From Agaribacillus aureus (GTDB taxonomy: Bacteria; Bacteroidota; Bacteroidia; Cytophagales; Cyclobacteriaceae), in contig JAUJEB010000009.1 in NCBI GenBank assembly GCA_030442055.1, forward strand, positions 62,001-126,000: a stretch of 64,000 nucleotides of DNA, given 5' to 3'. A model generated the notes under the pieces. It did not search any database and was not told the DNA's origin. It worked only from the letters and a program-made list of their open reading frames with translations. Shown here piece by piece: positions 25,103 through 34,279 of this stretch (the first letter of the stretch is position 1; every line of letters begins with the position of its first letter). Position numbers and translations under genes: made by a program.

Positions 25103-28063
25103 CTATCCGGCCTCGATCCTCCTGATAAATTTCAAAAAAACTGCTTCAAACCTGGCAGCCGGCTTCTCCATTTGGTGAGATCTGAAAGCCCGGGTAAGGT
25201 GATTCATAATAAAAAGATTTTCCCGAATTGGCATGGTGGCGGCAGGCACCTTGTTGTCGAGGTAGTAGGTGAGTTCCTCATCTGCCCGCTCCATCAAAGT
25301 AGCAGCAATGTTCGTCGCTTTTTCTTTATCGCCTAACTCAAGCAATAAGCCTACTGTTCTGGCCGTAGTGATATCATATGGGATTGTATCATCGGGTATT
25401 ACTGATAAACTTTCATTCAGGACTTCTTCCGCCCTTTTGTGATCTCCTGCCTCCAGCAGCACCTCGGCCAGGCTGTTAAAATTGTTTCTGGGTGTACGTA
25501 ACTGGCCCTGGTAATAATCACTGTAATAAACGCTGTTGTCATCCAAACCACGCCATTGGAATTTTTCCATCAGGTTGGTATACATAGTATCAATGTCGAT
25601 AAAATCATCCTGGGGGTTGGGGTTTTTTATAGGAAGCAGACGAAAGGTTTGCCCCTGCTGAATCAGGTAATCACCAAAATCCAGTCCGGAGTTCATCGTT
25701 GCTGTAAAGGTATAACAAATCGGGCGTTCCCAATTATTGTGAGTGATCAGGTCCAGCTGCATTAAATCCCCTTTGTGAAAGCCATTGCCTTTAACGATAA
25801 ATTCCATGCTGTCCTGCAGATAGTTCATTTTTCCGGCAGGGATGATGCCTTTTTCCATTATTGCCTGCTTGTTGACAGCAAGCCTGAGCTTTTTGGATGG
25901 CGTCAGGGTAAAGCGATCCCCATCCGCTGTTTTTTGTACCAGCGCCGGATGTTCATCTTTTACTAATTTTAAATATTGTTTTAGGTCAATGCCGGAATCA
26001 AACTTTGGATTGAGCCGGGCATAGACATAATCATTGACACCGCGTTTAAAATCATCCTTTTCAAAAGAAAATGGCAGCGGCTCAGAATCATAGGAAGGTC
26101 TGGTCATTTGTTCAATATTCCAGTCCGCTGTGAAATAGGTGCCTACTACGACCCGTACATCCCGGCGAATGCCTTCAACCTCCTGCGCATACCACAATGG
26201 ATAAGTGTCGTTGTCGCCTCCGGTAAATAAAATGGCATTGGGCGGACAGGACTGTAGGGTATTGATCGCAAAGTCTACGGAATAGTACCTGCCTGAACGG
26301 TCGTGGTCATCCCAATTTTCAACAAGCATGATACCAGGTATGGCCAGTGACAAGGCCGTGGCCAATGGCCATGACCACTGTGGCCTTTTTAACCATTTTT
26401 GAAGGTAATATGCCAACGTCATAGCCCCAAACCCAATCCAGATGGCAAAGGCAAAGTAGGAGCCGACATAAATATAATCCCTTTCCCTGGGCTCAACGGG
26501 TGGAGAGTTCAGATAAAGTACCAAAATCACACCGGTAACAAGAAATAGAATTCCAATCACAGAAAAGCTGCGAAAATCCCGCCTCACATTAAATAAAAAC
26601 CCCAGCAATCCCAATAATAATGGTAGCATCAAATAATTATTTCGTCCCTTATTGCTGGCCAATTTATTTGGCAATGTTTTGTCACCATCCCAGGCTGCCA
26701 ACCATCCGGCGCCTTCAATATCGCTTTCTCTGCCGGAAAAGTTCCATAGAAAGTATCGCCAATACATGTGACCCAGCTGGTAGGTAAACAAAAACTTCAG
26801 GTTATCTGCAAAAGTGGGTTTTTCACCTTCTTTTAAGCCTAGCCAGTCCCTGTAGGCTTGCTTATGAGGATCTTGTTGGCTATAAATTCGAGGGAGTATG
26901 GAAGTGCGGGCCGGATCATAAATGTATTCAAACTTGTTATACGGCGTTTCATATTTTTCGTCTCCTTTGGTATAGGCCGGCCTCAAGTCTTTATGGCCAA
27001 TGATATCAGCAGTAAAATCAGGACCGTGAAGCAAGGGCCTGGTGCCATATTGCTCCATGTTAAGATAGGCAATAAAGTTGGGTAGATTTTCAGGATTATT
27101 GGGATCCATAGGGGGATTAAAATTGGAGCGAATGACGATGACGCCATAAGAACCGAACCCTATCAGCAAATAGGCCACCCCCAACAAAGCGGTATTTAAA
27201 ATTACTTTCTGTTTTTTTATGGAATACAAAATGCCATAAAGCAAAGCGCCAATCAATAGCAGTGAGAAAAAAATGGCCCCGGCTCCAAATGGCAGTCCTA
27301 AGGAGTTTACCGAAAAAATCTCCGTGTGCTTAGCCATTCCAACCAATCCCAACCGCAGGCCAAACATCAATAATACAATAAGGCCTCCGCTTATGGCGAG
27401 TGTATAGATAATACCCCGGCTGGAGGTTTTATATTTTTTGAAATAATAAACCAGGCAAACGGAAGGCACAGCAAGAATATTAAGCGGGTGTACACCTATT
27501 GAAAGGCCAATTAAATAGGCTATAAATATCAACCATTTTTTGGCCTTTGCATCGTCGCTGATAAGATCCCATTTTAAAATTGCCCAGACCACCAGGGCTG
27601 TCAGAAAAGAAGAAAATGCATAAACCTCAGCTTCAACAGCCGAAAACCAGAATGAATCCGAAAAAGTATAGGCCAGGGCACCGACGGCGCCGCCAAGCGT
27701 CAGGAGAAAAAATTGCGGCCGGGTTTCGTCCTCTTTTTTTATATTGAACAGCTTTCTTCCCAGCATGATAATGATCCAGTGAAGGAACATGATCGTCAGG
27801 GCACTGCTGACAACACTGACCATATTTACCCAAAATGCCACCTGCCCGGAGTCACCGAATGACAGGTATGAAAACATGCGTCCTACCAATAAATACAAAG
27901 GTGCCCCTGGGGCATGAGGAATCTGCAGCTTGTAGGCGGATGAGATGAATTCCCCGCTATCCCAAAAACTGGTGGTAGGTTCTACGGTGGAAGTATAAGT
28001 AATAAGTGCAATTGCGAATAGTCCCCAACCAAAAAAAATGTTGATCTTGCTGAAATTTTTCAT
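25103..28063 (-). CDS. DUF2723 membrane glycosyltransferase-like protein, copy 2
   Basis: A 986-residue paralogue of the gene at 20498-23458, with the same architecture: an N-terminal multi-pass GT-C-like region (SFWDSGEFISSAYKLQIPHA), a conserved LFTGGDNDTYPLWYAQEVEG block and a helical C-terminal repeat region. The block SPPVEPRERDY, also shared, follows a membrane segment near residue 510. By analogy with TMEM260 (GT117) it may transfer a sugar from a lipid carrier to proteins outside the cytoplasm. The acceptor and sugar are unknown. Differences between the copies are spread throughout, so this is an established paralogue pair and not a recent duplicate. Confidence 0.88.
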   Translation of the reverse strand: MKNFSKINIFFGWGLFAIALITYTSTVEPTTSFWDSGEFISSAYKLQIPHAPGAPLYLLVGRMFSYLSFGDSGQVAFWVNMVSVVSSALTIMFLHWIIIMLGRKLFNIKKEDETRPQFFLLTLGGAVGALAYTFSDSFWFSAVEAEVYAFSSFLTALVVWAILKWDLISDDAKAKKWLIFIAYLIGLSIGVHPLNILAVPSVCLVYYFKKYKTSSRGIIYTLAISGGLIVLLMFGLRLGLVGMAKHTEIFSVNSLGLPFGAGAIFFSLLLIGALLYGILYSIKKQKVILNTALLGVAYLLIGFGSYGVIVIRSNFNPPMDPNNPENLPNFIAYLNMEQYGTRPLLHGPDFTADIIGHKDLRPAYTKGDEKYETPYNKFEYIYDPARTSILPRIYSQQDPHKQAYRDWLGLKEGEKPTFADNLKFLFTYQLGHMYWRYFLWNFSGRESDIEGAGWLAAWDGDKTLPNKLASNKGRNNYLMLPLLLGLLGFLFNVRRDFRSFSVIGILFLVTGVILVLYLNSPPVEPRERDYIYVGSYFAFAIWIGFGAMTLAYYLQKWLKRPQWSWPLATALSLAIPGIMLVENWDDHDRSGRYYSVDFAINTLQSCPPNAILFTGGDNDTYPLWYAQEVEGIRRDVRVVVGTYFTADWNIEQMTRPSYDSEPLPFSFEKDDFKRGVNDYVYARLNPKFDSGIDLKQYLKLVKDEHPALVQKTADGDRFTLTPSKKLRLAVNKQAIMEKGIIPAGKMNYLQDSMEFIVKGNGFHKGDLMQLDLITHNNWERPICYTFTATMNSGLDFGDYLIQQGQTFRLLPIKNPNPQDDFIDIDTMYTNLMEKFQWRGLDDNSVYYSDYYQGQLRTPRNNFNSLAEVLLEAGDHKRAEEVLNESLSVIPDDTIPYDITTARTVGLLLELGDKEKATNIAATLMERADEELTYYLDNKVPAATMPIRENLFIMNHLTRAFRSHQMEKPAARFEAVFLKFIRRIEAG

Positions 28064-28166
28064 ATAATTTGTCTCCGGCCTTAAATGAAGTCATTAAATT
28101 TTATTGTTTTTTAACGAGATAAATTATTTTAAGGTACAATATCGTGGAACAAATAATAGATGACTG

Positions 28167-28189
28167 TTCATTGGCAATTGGTCAATGAA
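28167..28189. promoter_or_regulatory. Dyad in the divergent DUF2723 / DUF2461 promoter region
   Basis: TTCATTG (28167-28173) and CAATGAA (28183-28189) are perfect 7-bp arms around a 9-base centre that itself contains CAATTG (28175-28180). It lies 33 bases before the DUF2461 ATG and 104 bases from the DUF2723 start. The form and place suggest an operator for a dimeric regulator. Confidence 0.35.
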
Positions 28190-28221
28190 AGCAGTTTTAA
28201 CCTGAGTATTATTCAAACTTT

Positions 28222-28896
28222 ATGATCACCGACAATATGGAATTCAAAATTATCCTGGACTTTTTAAAAAAATTAAAGAAAAACAACAATCGCGAATGGT
28301 TTACTGAAAACAAGACAAAATTTGTGGAAGCCAAAGATGCATTTGAGCCGGCGGTTCAGAAACTTATTGATGAGATCAGTAAGTTTGACAAGAGCCTGGC
28401 TGATGTACAGGCAAAGCAATGTATCTACAGAATTTACCGTGATATTCGTTTTAGCAAAGACAAAACGCCCTACAAAACCAATTTGGGCGCAGTGATGGGT
28501 GAAGGAGGAAGAAAATCTACGAAGGCTTTTTATTATATCCAACTGGAGCCCGGAGATAATTCTTTTATTGCCGGTGGTTTATACATGCCGGAGGCTGATA
28601 AGCTGAAAAAGATCCGGCAGGAAATTGATTATAATAGCGATGATTTAAGAAAGATCCTGAATAAAAAGAGTTTCAAAGATTATTTCCCCGAACTGGAAGG
28701 CGAAAAATTGAAAAAGGCGCCAAAAGGTTATTCCCCGGATGACCCTAACATTGAGTTACTGAAATACAAAAGCTATATTGTGGTGCACAGATTTAAAGAC
28801 ACGCAGGTTGTCGCCGACGACTTTGGCAAAAACTGCGTAAAGATATTCAAGGAAATGAAGCCGTTTAATGATTTTTTGAATACGGCTATTTCTTAA
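28222..28896 (+). CDS. DUF2461 family protein
   Basis: A 224-residue cytoplasmic protein of the DUF2461 (TIGR02453) family. The diagnostic opening is LDFLKKLKKNNNREWFTENK, followed by the CIYRIYRDIRFSKDKTPYKTN block and GDNSFIAGGLYMP. The biochemical role of the family is not known. The ATG at 28222 is the first in frame; a second at 28237 (MEFKIILDFL) is equally plausible. It diverges from the second DUF2723 gene and converges with a metallophosphoesterase gene. Confidence 0.9.
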   Translation: MITDNMEFKIILDFLKKLKKNNNREWFTENKTKFVEAKDAFEPAVQKLIDEISKFDKSLADVQAKQCIYRIYRDIRFSKDKTPYKTNLGAVMGEGGRKSTKAFYYIQLEPGDNSFIAGGLYMPEADKLKKIRQEIDYNSDDLRKILNKKSFKDYFPELEGEKLKKAPKGYSPDDPNIELLKYKSYIVVHRFKDTQVVADDFGKNCVKIFKEMKPFNDFLNTAIS

Positions 28897-28989
28897 TCAG
28901 CCACGGAACAAAGCCGAAATTCGGCCCGCTGCTTCGCGAAAGTGAAAGTCGTCAGCAGTACAAGGTGCCAGTATATTGATATTTTAAGC

Positions 28990-30849
28990 TCATTTTCTTT
29001 CTTTTTTTAAGTTCAGAAAATCCTTTAACCGGCCTTCTGAATCGTACATTTTGAAAGAGAATGTATTGCTAAAAATATCTACCCTGCAAAAGTGATGGCC
29101 ACGTTGGGTTTTATTGGAAAACCAGGAATGGGTAGGCGTAAAATCTTCCAGATTTCCCCCTGCCCCTCCGCTTTGAATATAGATGACGCCCTTTTCCTGA
29201 TCGATTTTTCCGTCTTTCAAGGGCCATGAGCGTTCATAGGCATGGACGTGCCCGTAAAATACAATGTCTACTCCGGCGGTTTCATACAATTTTTTCAGAT
29301 CGTCAAATCTCGGATCTCCGAGGTTGGAACGCTTTCCTTTCCAGGTATCTCCGTAGTCGTTTTCATCTGACGAAACCGGACAGTGGTGATGTGCCACAAA
29401 TTTCCATTGGGCGGTGGAAGTCGCCAGTTTTTCCCTAAGCCATTCGTACTGCCGGCCTCCTTTTTTCAGCTCGGCACCAGCATTGCTGTTGAGCATGAAG
29501 AATGCCGTATTTCCATAGGTGAAAGTATAAAAAGCTTCGGGTTCCGGCAGGCGGTGATATCGGTTGTACCAATACAAATCACCTTCCCCATTTCCGGGTA
29601 CCGGAAAAATGGGTATGCGGCTAGCTACAGCGTCGATTCCTGTAAAATATTCGTAATTCCACTCAAATTTATGTGGTCTCATGCCCCCGTCCGTCACATC
29701 CCCCAGGTGCATGATGAAATTAGGCCGTTCTTCCCACATCATTTCTCCCAGGCGGTGATTTATATGGGGGCGGCTCTCGGTATCACCAATGACACAAAAA
29801 GAAAAAGCAGCGCTATCCGCTACAGCCGTGCTAAACGTTAAAATACCCGATTTCATGGTGGTACCATCCTGCGCGATAGCAGTAATTTGGTAATAGTAGG
29901 GTGTTTCAGGTGTAAGGTTGTCTAAAGTAATCTCCTGGATATAAGCTGGGTTTGAAAGTGTTGTCTTTTGTGTAAATGGTAGTTCCGTCCCATATTCAAC
30001 CTCTGCCCTCGCCATTCTATCGGTTTCCCACAAGATATTTATATTATTTTGAGTAGGGTAGTGGAGATAAGGCCCGGCATTAAAATGAAATATATCTTTA
30101 AATAATTTCCCTTGTTCCACCAGGCCTTGTAATTCCTTAAAACGATTGGTAATTTCCGCCGGCTCCAGGGCATAGTTATAGAGCCGTGAGGCTTTTACGA
30201 GGTTGGCGATTTTCATGTATTGTTCCTGTCCGAAATAACCTGCCAACTCGATCTGCGTGGGGTCTGGAAATGCCAAGTCACCCTGAACCGTGGTGGAGGA
30301 ATCCAGAAGTATGCCGTTCCGGTATAACTTCATGCTTTGACCATCGTAAGTTCCTACCAGGTGACTCCAGTATTTTTTCCAACCTCGCTCAACCTTAGTT
30401 TCAATCGATTTTGCTACTCCCTGCTTTGAATTAAGATGGAAAACGACTTCATCGCCATAGTAGCCCAGCAGCCAGCCGGGTACATCATGCACTGATTTTC
30501 CTCGCGCTGTGATCAAGGCACCCACCGGTAGGTTTACATGGTCTAAAAGCCATAACTCAATCGAAAATGTCTTGCGAGGAATGTTGGCGCTTTCTATGAA
30601 GTCGGTAATGCGTTCCGTAGGCGCTTCTTCAAAAAAAATGATAGGTTCACCCAGGGTCTTAAAACGTTGAAAACGGGTTTTAGGCTGCTCAATTTTTTGT
30701 TCGGGATAATTTTTGGCATTTCGGGCAAGTGTATAATTTGGATGGAAAGTCCAGTCACCCACAACCTTTTTTTCGGTTTCCTGCGCATAGGTGCTGGCAA
30801 GATTACCGGCTAAAAGGCAGATAATAAATAGCTTTAGAGGAAGTTTCAT
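28990..30849 (-). CDS. Exported purple-acid-phosphatase-like metallophosphoesterase with LamG domain
   Basis: A 619-residue secreted protein with a signal peptide ending STYAQ. A concanavalin/LamG-like lectin domain covers about residues 70-225 (FSIELWLLDHV, HLVGTYDGQSMKLYRNG). A fibronectin-like purple acid phosphatase N-domain covers about 255-345, then the calcineurin-like phosphoesterase domain. Metal-site motifs are GDTES (Asp356), LGDVTDGG (Asp384), GNGE (Asn420), AHHHCPVSS and YGHVHAYERSW (His534 and His536). The motif normally reading GNHE has Gly421 in place of the catalytic His, so turnover may be altered. The substrate is unknown; a surface phosphomonoesterase is the likely role. 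Confidence 0.88.
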   Translation of the reverse strand: MKLPLKLFIICLLAGNLASTYAQETEKKVVGDWTFHPNYTLARNAKNYPEQKIEQPKTRFQRFKTLGEPIIFFEEAPTERITDFIESANIPRKTFSIELWLLDHVNLPVGALITARGKSVHDVPGWLLGYYGDEVVFHLNSKQGVAKSIETKVERGWKKYWSHLVGTYDGQSMKLYRNGILLDSSTTVQGDLAFPDPTQIELAGYFGQEQYMKIANLVKASRLYNYALEPAEITNRFKELQGLVEQGKLFKDIFHFNAGPYLHYPTQNNINILWETDRMARAEVEYGTELPFTQKTTLSNPAYIQEITLDNLTPETPYYYQITAIAQDGTTMKSGILTFSTAVADSAAFSFCVIGDTESRPHINHRLGEMMWEERPNFIMHLGDVTDGGMRPHKFEWNYEYFTGIDAVASRIPIFPVPGNGEGDLYWYNRYHRLPEPEAFYTFTYGNTAFFMLNSNAGAELKKGGRQYEWLREKLATSTAQWKFVAHHHCPVSSDENDYGDTWKGKRSNLGDPRFDDLKKLYETAGVDIVFYGHVHAYERSWPLKDGKIDQEKGVIYIQSGGAGGNLEDFTPTHSWFSNKTQRGHHFCRVDIFSNTFSFKMYDSEGRLKDFLNLKKERK

Positions 30850-31052
30850 GAAAACATCGTTGATCAGGTCGCTAAACTAGCTAAAAATCAGGCGTTGCCG
30901 AAGTACTGATATTTAACTTTTTGTGAAGTTTTTCAATCCTGTGTGAAGTTATCTGACCAACAAAACCGGTATAAAATGATTGGGATAAATTCAAAGCATT
31001 AAATTTTCTTATATTTATAAAAAATGTTTTAACCTGAATTTAGATTTTTCAA

Positions 31053-31853
31053 ATGGTCACTATAAATACCCCTCAAGCCCTGAAAATATGTTTGTCGGTG
31101 CTGGTGGTGCTTAGCGCTTCATCTATGCTCAAAACCAAGGCCCAGGATCGCCAGTTCTATCAACTCAAAATCTATACATTTGACACCGATGAACAGGTGA
31201 AAACCACTGATAAATTCCTTAAAGATGCTTATTTACCTGCACTAAAAAGGGTTGACATCCAAAACGTTGGCGTATTTAAGCTAAGGCCGGATGAGGTGGA
31301 TACGCTGAAACAGATTTTCGTACTGACACCGTTTTCTTCCATGGCGCAATTTGAGTCACTCGAGAGGAAGCTGGCCCGGGACAATACTTATCAGGCGGCC
31401 GGAAGCGACTACCTGAAAGCCTCCCATCAGCAACCGCCTTACCGAAGGGTTGAATCTATTTTATTAAGAGCATTTGAAGACATGCCGGCCATGCGCCCCT
31501 CGGCAGTGGATGGTCCCAGAAAAGACCGGATATACGAATTGAGAAGTTATGAATCAGCTACCGAGGCCTATTTCAGGAATAAGGTAGACATGTTCAATGC
31601 CGGTGGAGAAATTAAGCTTTTTGATAAGCTGGCGTTTAATGCTGTATTTTATGGAGAGGTAATATCGGGACCTGCGATGCCTAACCTGATGTACATGACC
31701 ACCTTTTCTGATAAGAAAAGCCGCGACGCACATTGGCAGTCTTTTAGGGAAGCCCCGGAATGGAAGGAGCTAAAAGCTCAGCCAAAATATGCCAATAATG
31801 TTTCTCATATAGATATCATTTTTCTTTATCCCACCGGATATTCGGATTATTAA
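31053..31853 (+). CDS. NIPSNAP family exported protein
   Basis: A 266-residue protein with an N-terminal signal segment ending SMLKTKAQ. Two NIPSNAP-like ferredoxin-fold domains follow. The first is around residues 35-125 (YQLKIYTFDTDEQV), the second around 160-262 (RIYELRSYESATEAYFRNKVDMF, AHWQSFREAPEWKEL). The family is widespread in Bacteroidota but its function is poorly known. The signal sequence places it in the periplasm or at the surface. The following membrane-protein gene starts 51 bp downstream on the same strand. Confidence 0.88.
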   Translation: MVTINTPQALKICLSVLVVLSASSMLKTKAQDRQFYQLKIYTFDTDEQVKTTDKFLKDAYLPALKRVDIQNVGVFKLRPDEVDTLKQIFVLTPFSSMAQFESLERKLARDNTYQAAGSDYLKASHQQPPYRRVESILLRAFEDMPAMRPSAVDGPRKDRIYELRSYESATEAYFRNKVDMFNAGGEIKLFDKLAFNAVFYGEVISGPAMPNLMYMTTFSDKKSRDAHWQSFREAPEWKELKAQPKYANNVSHIDIIFLYPTGYSDY

Positions 31854-31875
31854 ACGTTAGTTGACACCAGGCTGA

Positions 31876-31890
31876 TTTTATCCGATAAAA
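31876..31890. promoter_or_regulatory. Short dyad upstream of the STM3941-like gene
   Basis: TTTTATC (31876-31882), one base, and GATAAAA (31884-31890) form a perfect 7-bp dyad, extended imperfectly by TGA and TCA outside. It ends 14 bases before the next ATG. It may be an operator or a weak hairpin; there is no G+C-rich stem or T-run for a terminator. Confidence 0.25.
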
Positions 31891-31904
31891 GTCAAAACTT
31901 CAAT

Positions 31905-32447
31905 ATGAAAGAAATAGAGGAAATTGAGATAGCCTTAAGTAAGTCTAAGCTGACCTTGCTGCTGCTGGGCTCTGTGTTGCTGGTGGCTTTGGGGCTTTGG
32001 TTGCTCATAGCACCTCCAGCTATCGATCACCCTGTTTATGGTAATCAGACATTGCTGTTATTGGCGGGAATATTGGCCACCGCCTTTTTTGGCCTGACAA
32101 CAATTTTCATAGCCAGGAAACTGATGGATAACAGACCGGGGCTTATTATTGGGAAGGAAGGCATCACTGATAATTCAAGCGCCGTTGCAGCCGGACTTAT
32201 TAAATGGGACGACCTTGAATACTTTTCGGTCCTTAAAATAAGTGGACAGAAACTAATTATGCTTTTTGTTAAAAACCCTCAGGATTATATTGACAGACAA
32301 ACGAGTGGGTTAAAAAAAAGAGCTATGAAAATGAATTTCAACATGTATCAGACCCCTCTTAGCATATCCGCCAATGGCTTGAAATGTAATTTTGACGAGT
32401 TGCTGGGTATGTTGGAGTCTAATTTTGAAATAAGCCAAAACCACTGA
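31905..32447 (+). CDS. STM3941-like membrane protein
   Basis: A 180-residue protein with two N-terminal transmembrane segments: LTLLLLGSVLLVALGLWLLI at about 15-34, and LLLLAGILATAFFGLTTIFI at about 50-69. A cytoplasmic PH-like strand-rich part follows (LIIGKEGITDNSSAVAAGLI, KWDDLEYF). This layout, with an acidic start followed by LSKSK, matches the STM3941 family, whose function is not established. The C-terminus has the family-type LSISANGLKCNFDELLGML. It follows the NIPSNAP gene on the same strand. Confidence 0.75.
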   Translation: MKEIEEIEIALSKSKLTLLLLGSVLLVALGLWLLIAPPAIDHPVYGNQTLLLLAGILATAFFGLTTIFIARKLMDNRPGLIIGKEGITDNSSAVAAGLIKWDDLEYFSVLKISGQKLIMLFVKNPQDYIDRQTSGLKKRAMKMNFNMYQTPLSISANGLKCNFDELLGMLESNFEISQNH

Positions 32448-32554
32448 AACCGGCCTGGTGCGTTTTTAATAACACCTGGGGTTCACCAATGAAAATCAAC
32501 AGCTGGTTGCTTACCGGAAGAAATTGATAAGTTTATTTTTAAAAAAACATTGAT

Positions 32555-33286
32555 ATGATTGAAAAAATAGTAGATGGCCGTACCGACCTGATCTTCGATT
32601 ATATCGGCCAGGGAAATGATGCCAGATCAACTGATAAAAATGGTGTGCCACTGATTCGATGGTGTGCCTATTACGGAGATGTCAGCGCTATTAAGTATTT
32701 AATAATTAAAGGCGCATCCTTAGATGATTTAGGGGAAAACTATGACTTAAATGGCGCGGTGTTTCACGGACATTGGCAGCTTTGTCAATACCTCCTGGAA
32801 CAGGGCGCAAACCCGGATTATGCTATGTCTGATACCGGCGAAACGGCGCTCCACAGCTGCCTGTGTGCTCCCAACAGACCGGCAACAAACCTGATTATTA
32901 CTCTTTTGCTGGCTTACGGCGCCGACCCGAATGTGCAGACAAAACCTCAGGTAAGTACAGGAGGATTTATGAGAGATGCTTTTACCAAGCAGGAAACGCC
33001 CCTACACAGAGCGGCAGCATTTGGCAATGAAGAGTCGATTCAACGCCTGATTGATGCCGGGGCGGATAAAACCTGCAAAGATATGAGCGGGGATTCGCCA
33101 CTAACCTGGGCAAGTTGGCATAAGCGGCCAGGCAAGATTCTTTCCCTGCTGACCTATGGTGACCACCGGATACATCCCTTGCATGTGCAGAACATGCAAA
33201 GCGACCACGGGTCGGGTTGGGGCAGCGGTATGTCTATCATGCGAATGGGAGAGGTGCATTTGGAAAAAAATGAAAACGATAGCTGA
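32555..33286 (+). CDS. Ankyrin repeat protein
   Basis: A 243-residue protein made largely of ankyrin repeats, about five between residues 20 and 205. Typical helix-turn-helix units are visible: VPLIRWCAYYGDVSAIKYLI, GETALHSCL, ETPLHRAAAFGNEESIQRLI and DSPLTWASW. There is no signal peptide or membrane segment, so it is probably cytoplasmic and binds a protein partner. The C-terminal 40 residues (His/Gly/Met-rich, SDHGSGWGSGMSIMRMGEV) fall outside the repeats. No effector-type partner gene is adjacent. Confidence 0.9.
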   Translation: MIEKIVDGRTDLIFDYIGQGNDARSTDKNGVPLIRWCAYYGDVSAIKYLIIKGASLDDLGENYDLNGAVFHGHWQLCQYLLEQGANPDYAMSDTGETALHSCLCAPNRPATNLIITLLLAYGADPNVQTKPQVSTGGFMRDAFTKQETPLHRAAAFGNEESIQRLIDAGADKTCKDMSGDSPLTWASWHKRPGKILSLLTYGDHRIHPLHVQNMQSDHGSGWGSGMSIMRMGEVHLEKNENDS

Positions 33287-33621
33287 AATTCAAACATCTT
33301 TGAACTAAGGTTTTAAATTTAATTATCCAGGCTAAACAAACCATCTCCCTGTATATCATCTGGGATCTCCCGTTTTTAAGCTTCCTGAAAGCACCGGATG
33401 TGCAGAGTCTTCGTTGACATAAAATAAAGAAACTACTATCTTTAAAGTACGGTTTCCTGTTGGCAAGTGGGAATCAAAACAAGGCTGTCAAAGGTGTATC
33501 CAAAACGTTGATTTTACTCGTAATATTGGCCGAAAATTTACGGATTTGATTGGGCAAAACCTTTGTGTCTGGTATGATCAATCCCATGAGCTGACGCAAA
33601 AACTCATCTGAATATGGACAC
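33287..33621. other. 335-bp intergenic region, no feature recognised
   Basis: Low-coding sequence between the ankyrin gene and the Crp/Fnr regulator gene, both on the plus strand. No hairpin with a T-run, promoter match, RNA gene or repeat was seen. A short ATG at 33613 meets a stop within three codons, which supports the regulator start at 33622. Confidence 0.4.
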
Positions 33622-34224
33622 ATGATCTCGCATCAGGAAGAATATATCTCTTGTTTTAAAAAATCTTTTGAAAGTTACCACCCGGTTTCTGATAGCTCCT
33701 GGAAAAGTATCGAGCAATTGATCCGATTTAAAAAGGTGGCAAAGGGAGGGTTTTTGCTCCATGCGGGTCAGGTAGCAAGAAATATTCATTTTGTTTGCAA
33801 AGGACTGTTCCGGGCCTTTTATACTGACATTGAAGGAAATGTATATAATAAAATTTTCTTCCTTGAAAACGACTACCCGGCTTCTACCGTTTCTTTACTG
33901 CTTTCGGCACCTTCGGTTTTCAGCATTGAGGCGCTCGAAGAAGGATTGGTTATTAATCTGGATTTTCAAAAATACCGCCAGCTTATTGACAAACACGATG
34001 ATATCAAAAACTTCTATATTTCATATATAGAAAAGAATTGGATCATTGAAAAAGAACAGCGCGAGATCGCGCTGGTAACGCAAAACGCCACCGAGAGATA
34101 TCTGTCATTGCAGAAAAAATATCCATCGCTGGAAAAAAGAGTACCTCAATTCCATATAGCCTCACACCTGGGGATCACACCTACGCAATTGAGCAGGATC
34201 AGAAAAGATTTAGCAACAAAATAA
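33622..34224 (+). CDS. Crp/Fnr family transcriptional regulator
   Basis: A 200-residue regulator. Residues 25-125 form a cyclic-nucleotide-binding-like domain (IRFKKVAKGGFLLHAGQVARNIHFVCKGLFRAFY spans its first half), and the C-terminus holds a helix-turn-helix (HIASHLGITPTQLSRIRKDL). The long connecting helix and the short HTH are typical of the Bacteroidota subgroup, and the cAMP-binding arginine motif is not evident, so the ligand is unknown. It is followed on the same strand by a transporter, a GNAT acetyltransferase and an AAC(3)-like gene, which it may control. Confidence 0.9.
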   Translation: MISHQEEYISCFKKSFESYHPVSDSSWKSIEQLIRFKKVAKGGFLLHAGQVARNIHFVCKGLFRAFYTDIEGNVYNKIFFLENDYPASTVSLLLSAPSVFSIEALEEGLVINLDFQKYRQLIDKHDDIKNFYISYIEKNWIIEKEQREIALVTQNATERYLSLQKKYPSLEKRVPQFHIASHLGITPTQLSRIRKDLATK

Positions 34225-34279
34225 ACGGGAATCAACATATGTAAATGCGCACCTGATCCGCGTGGCCTATTATTGTGGC

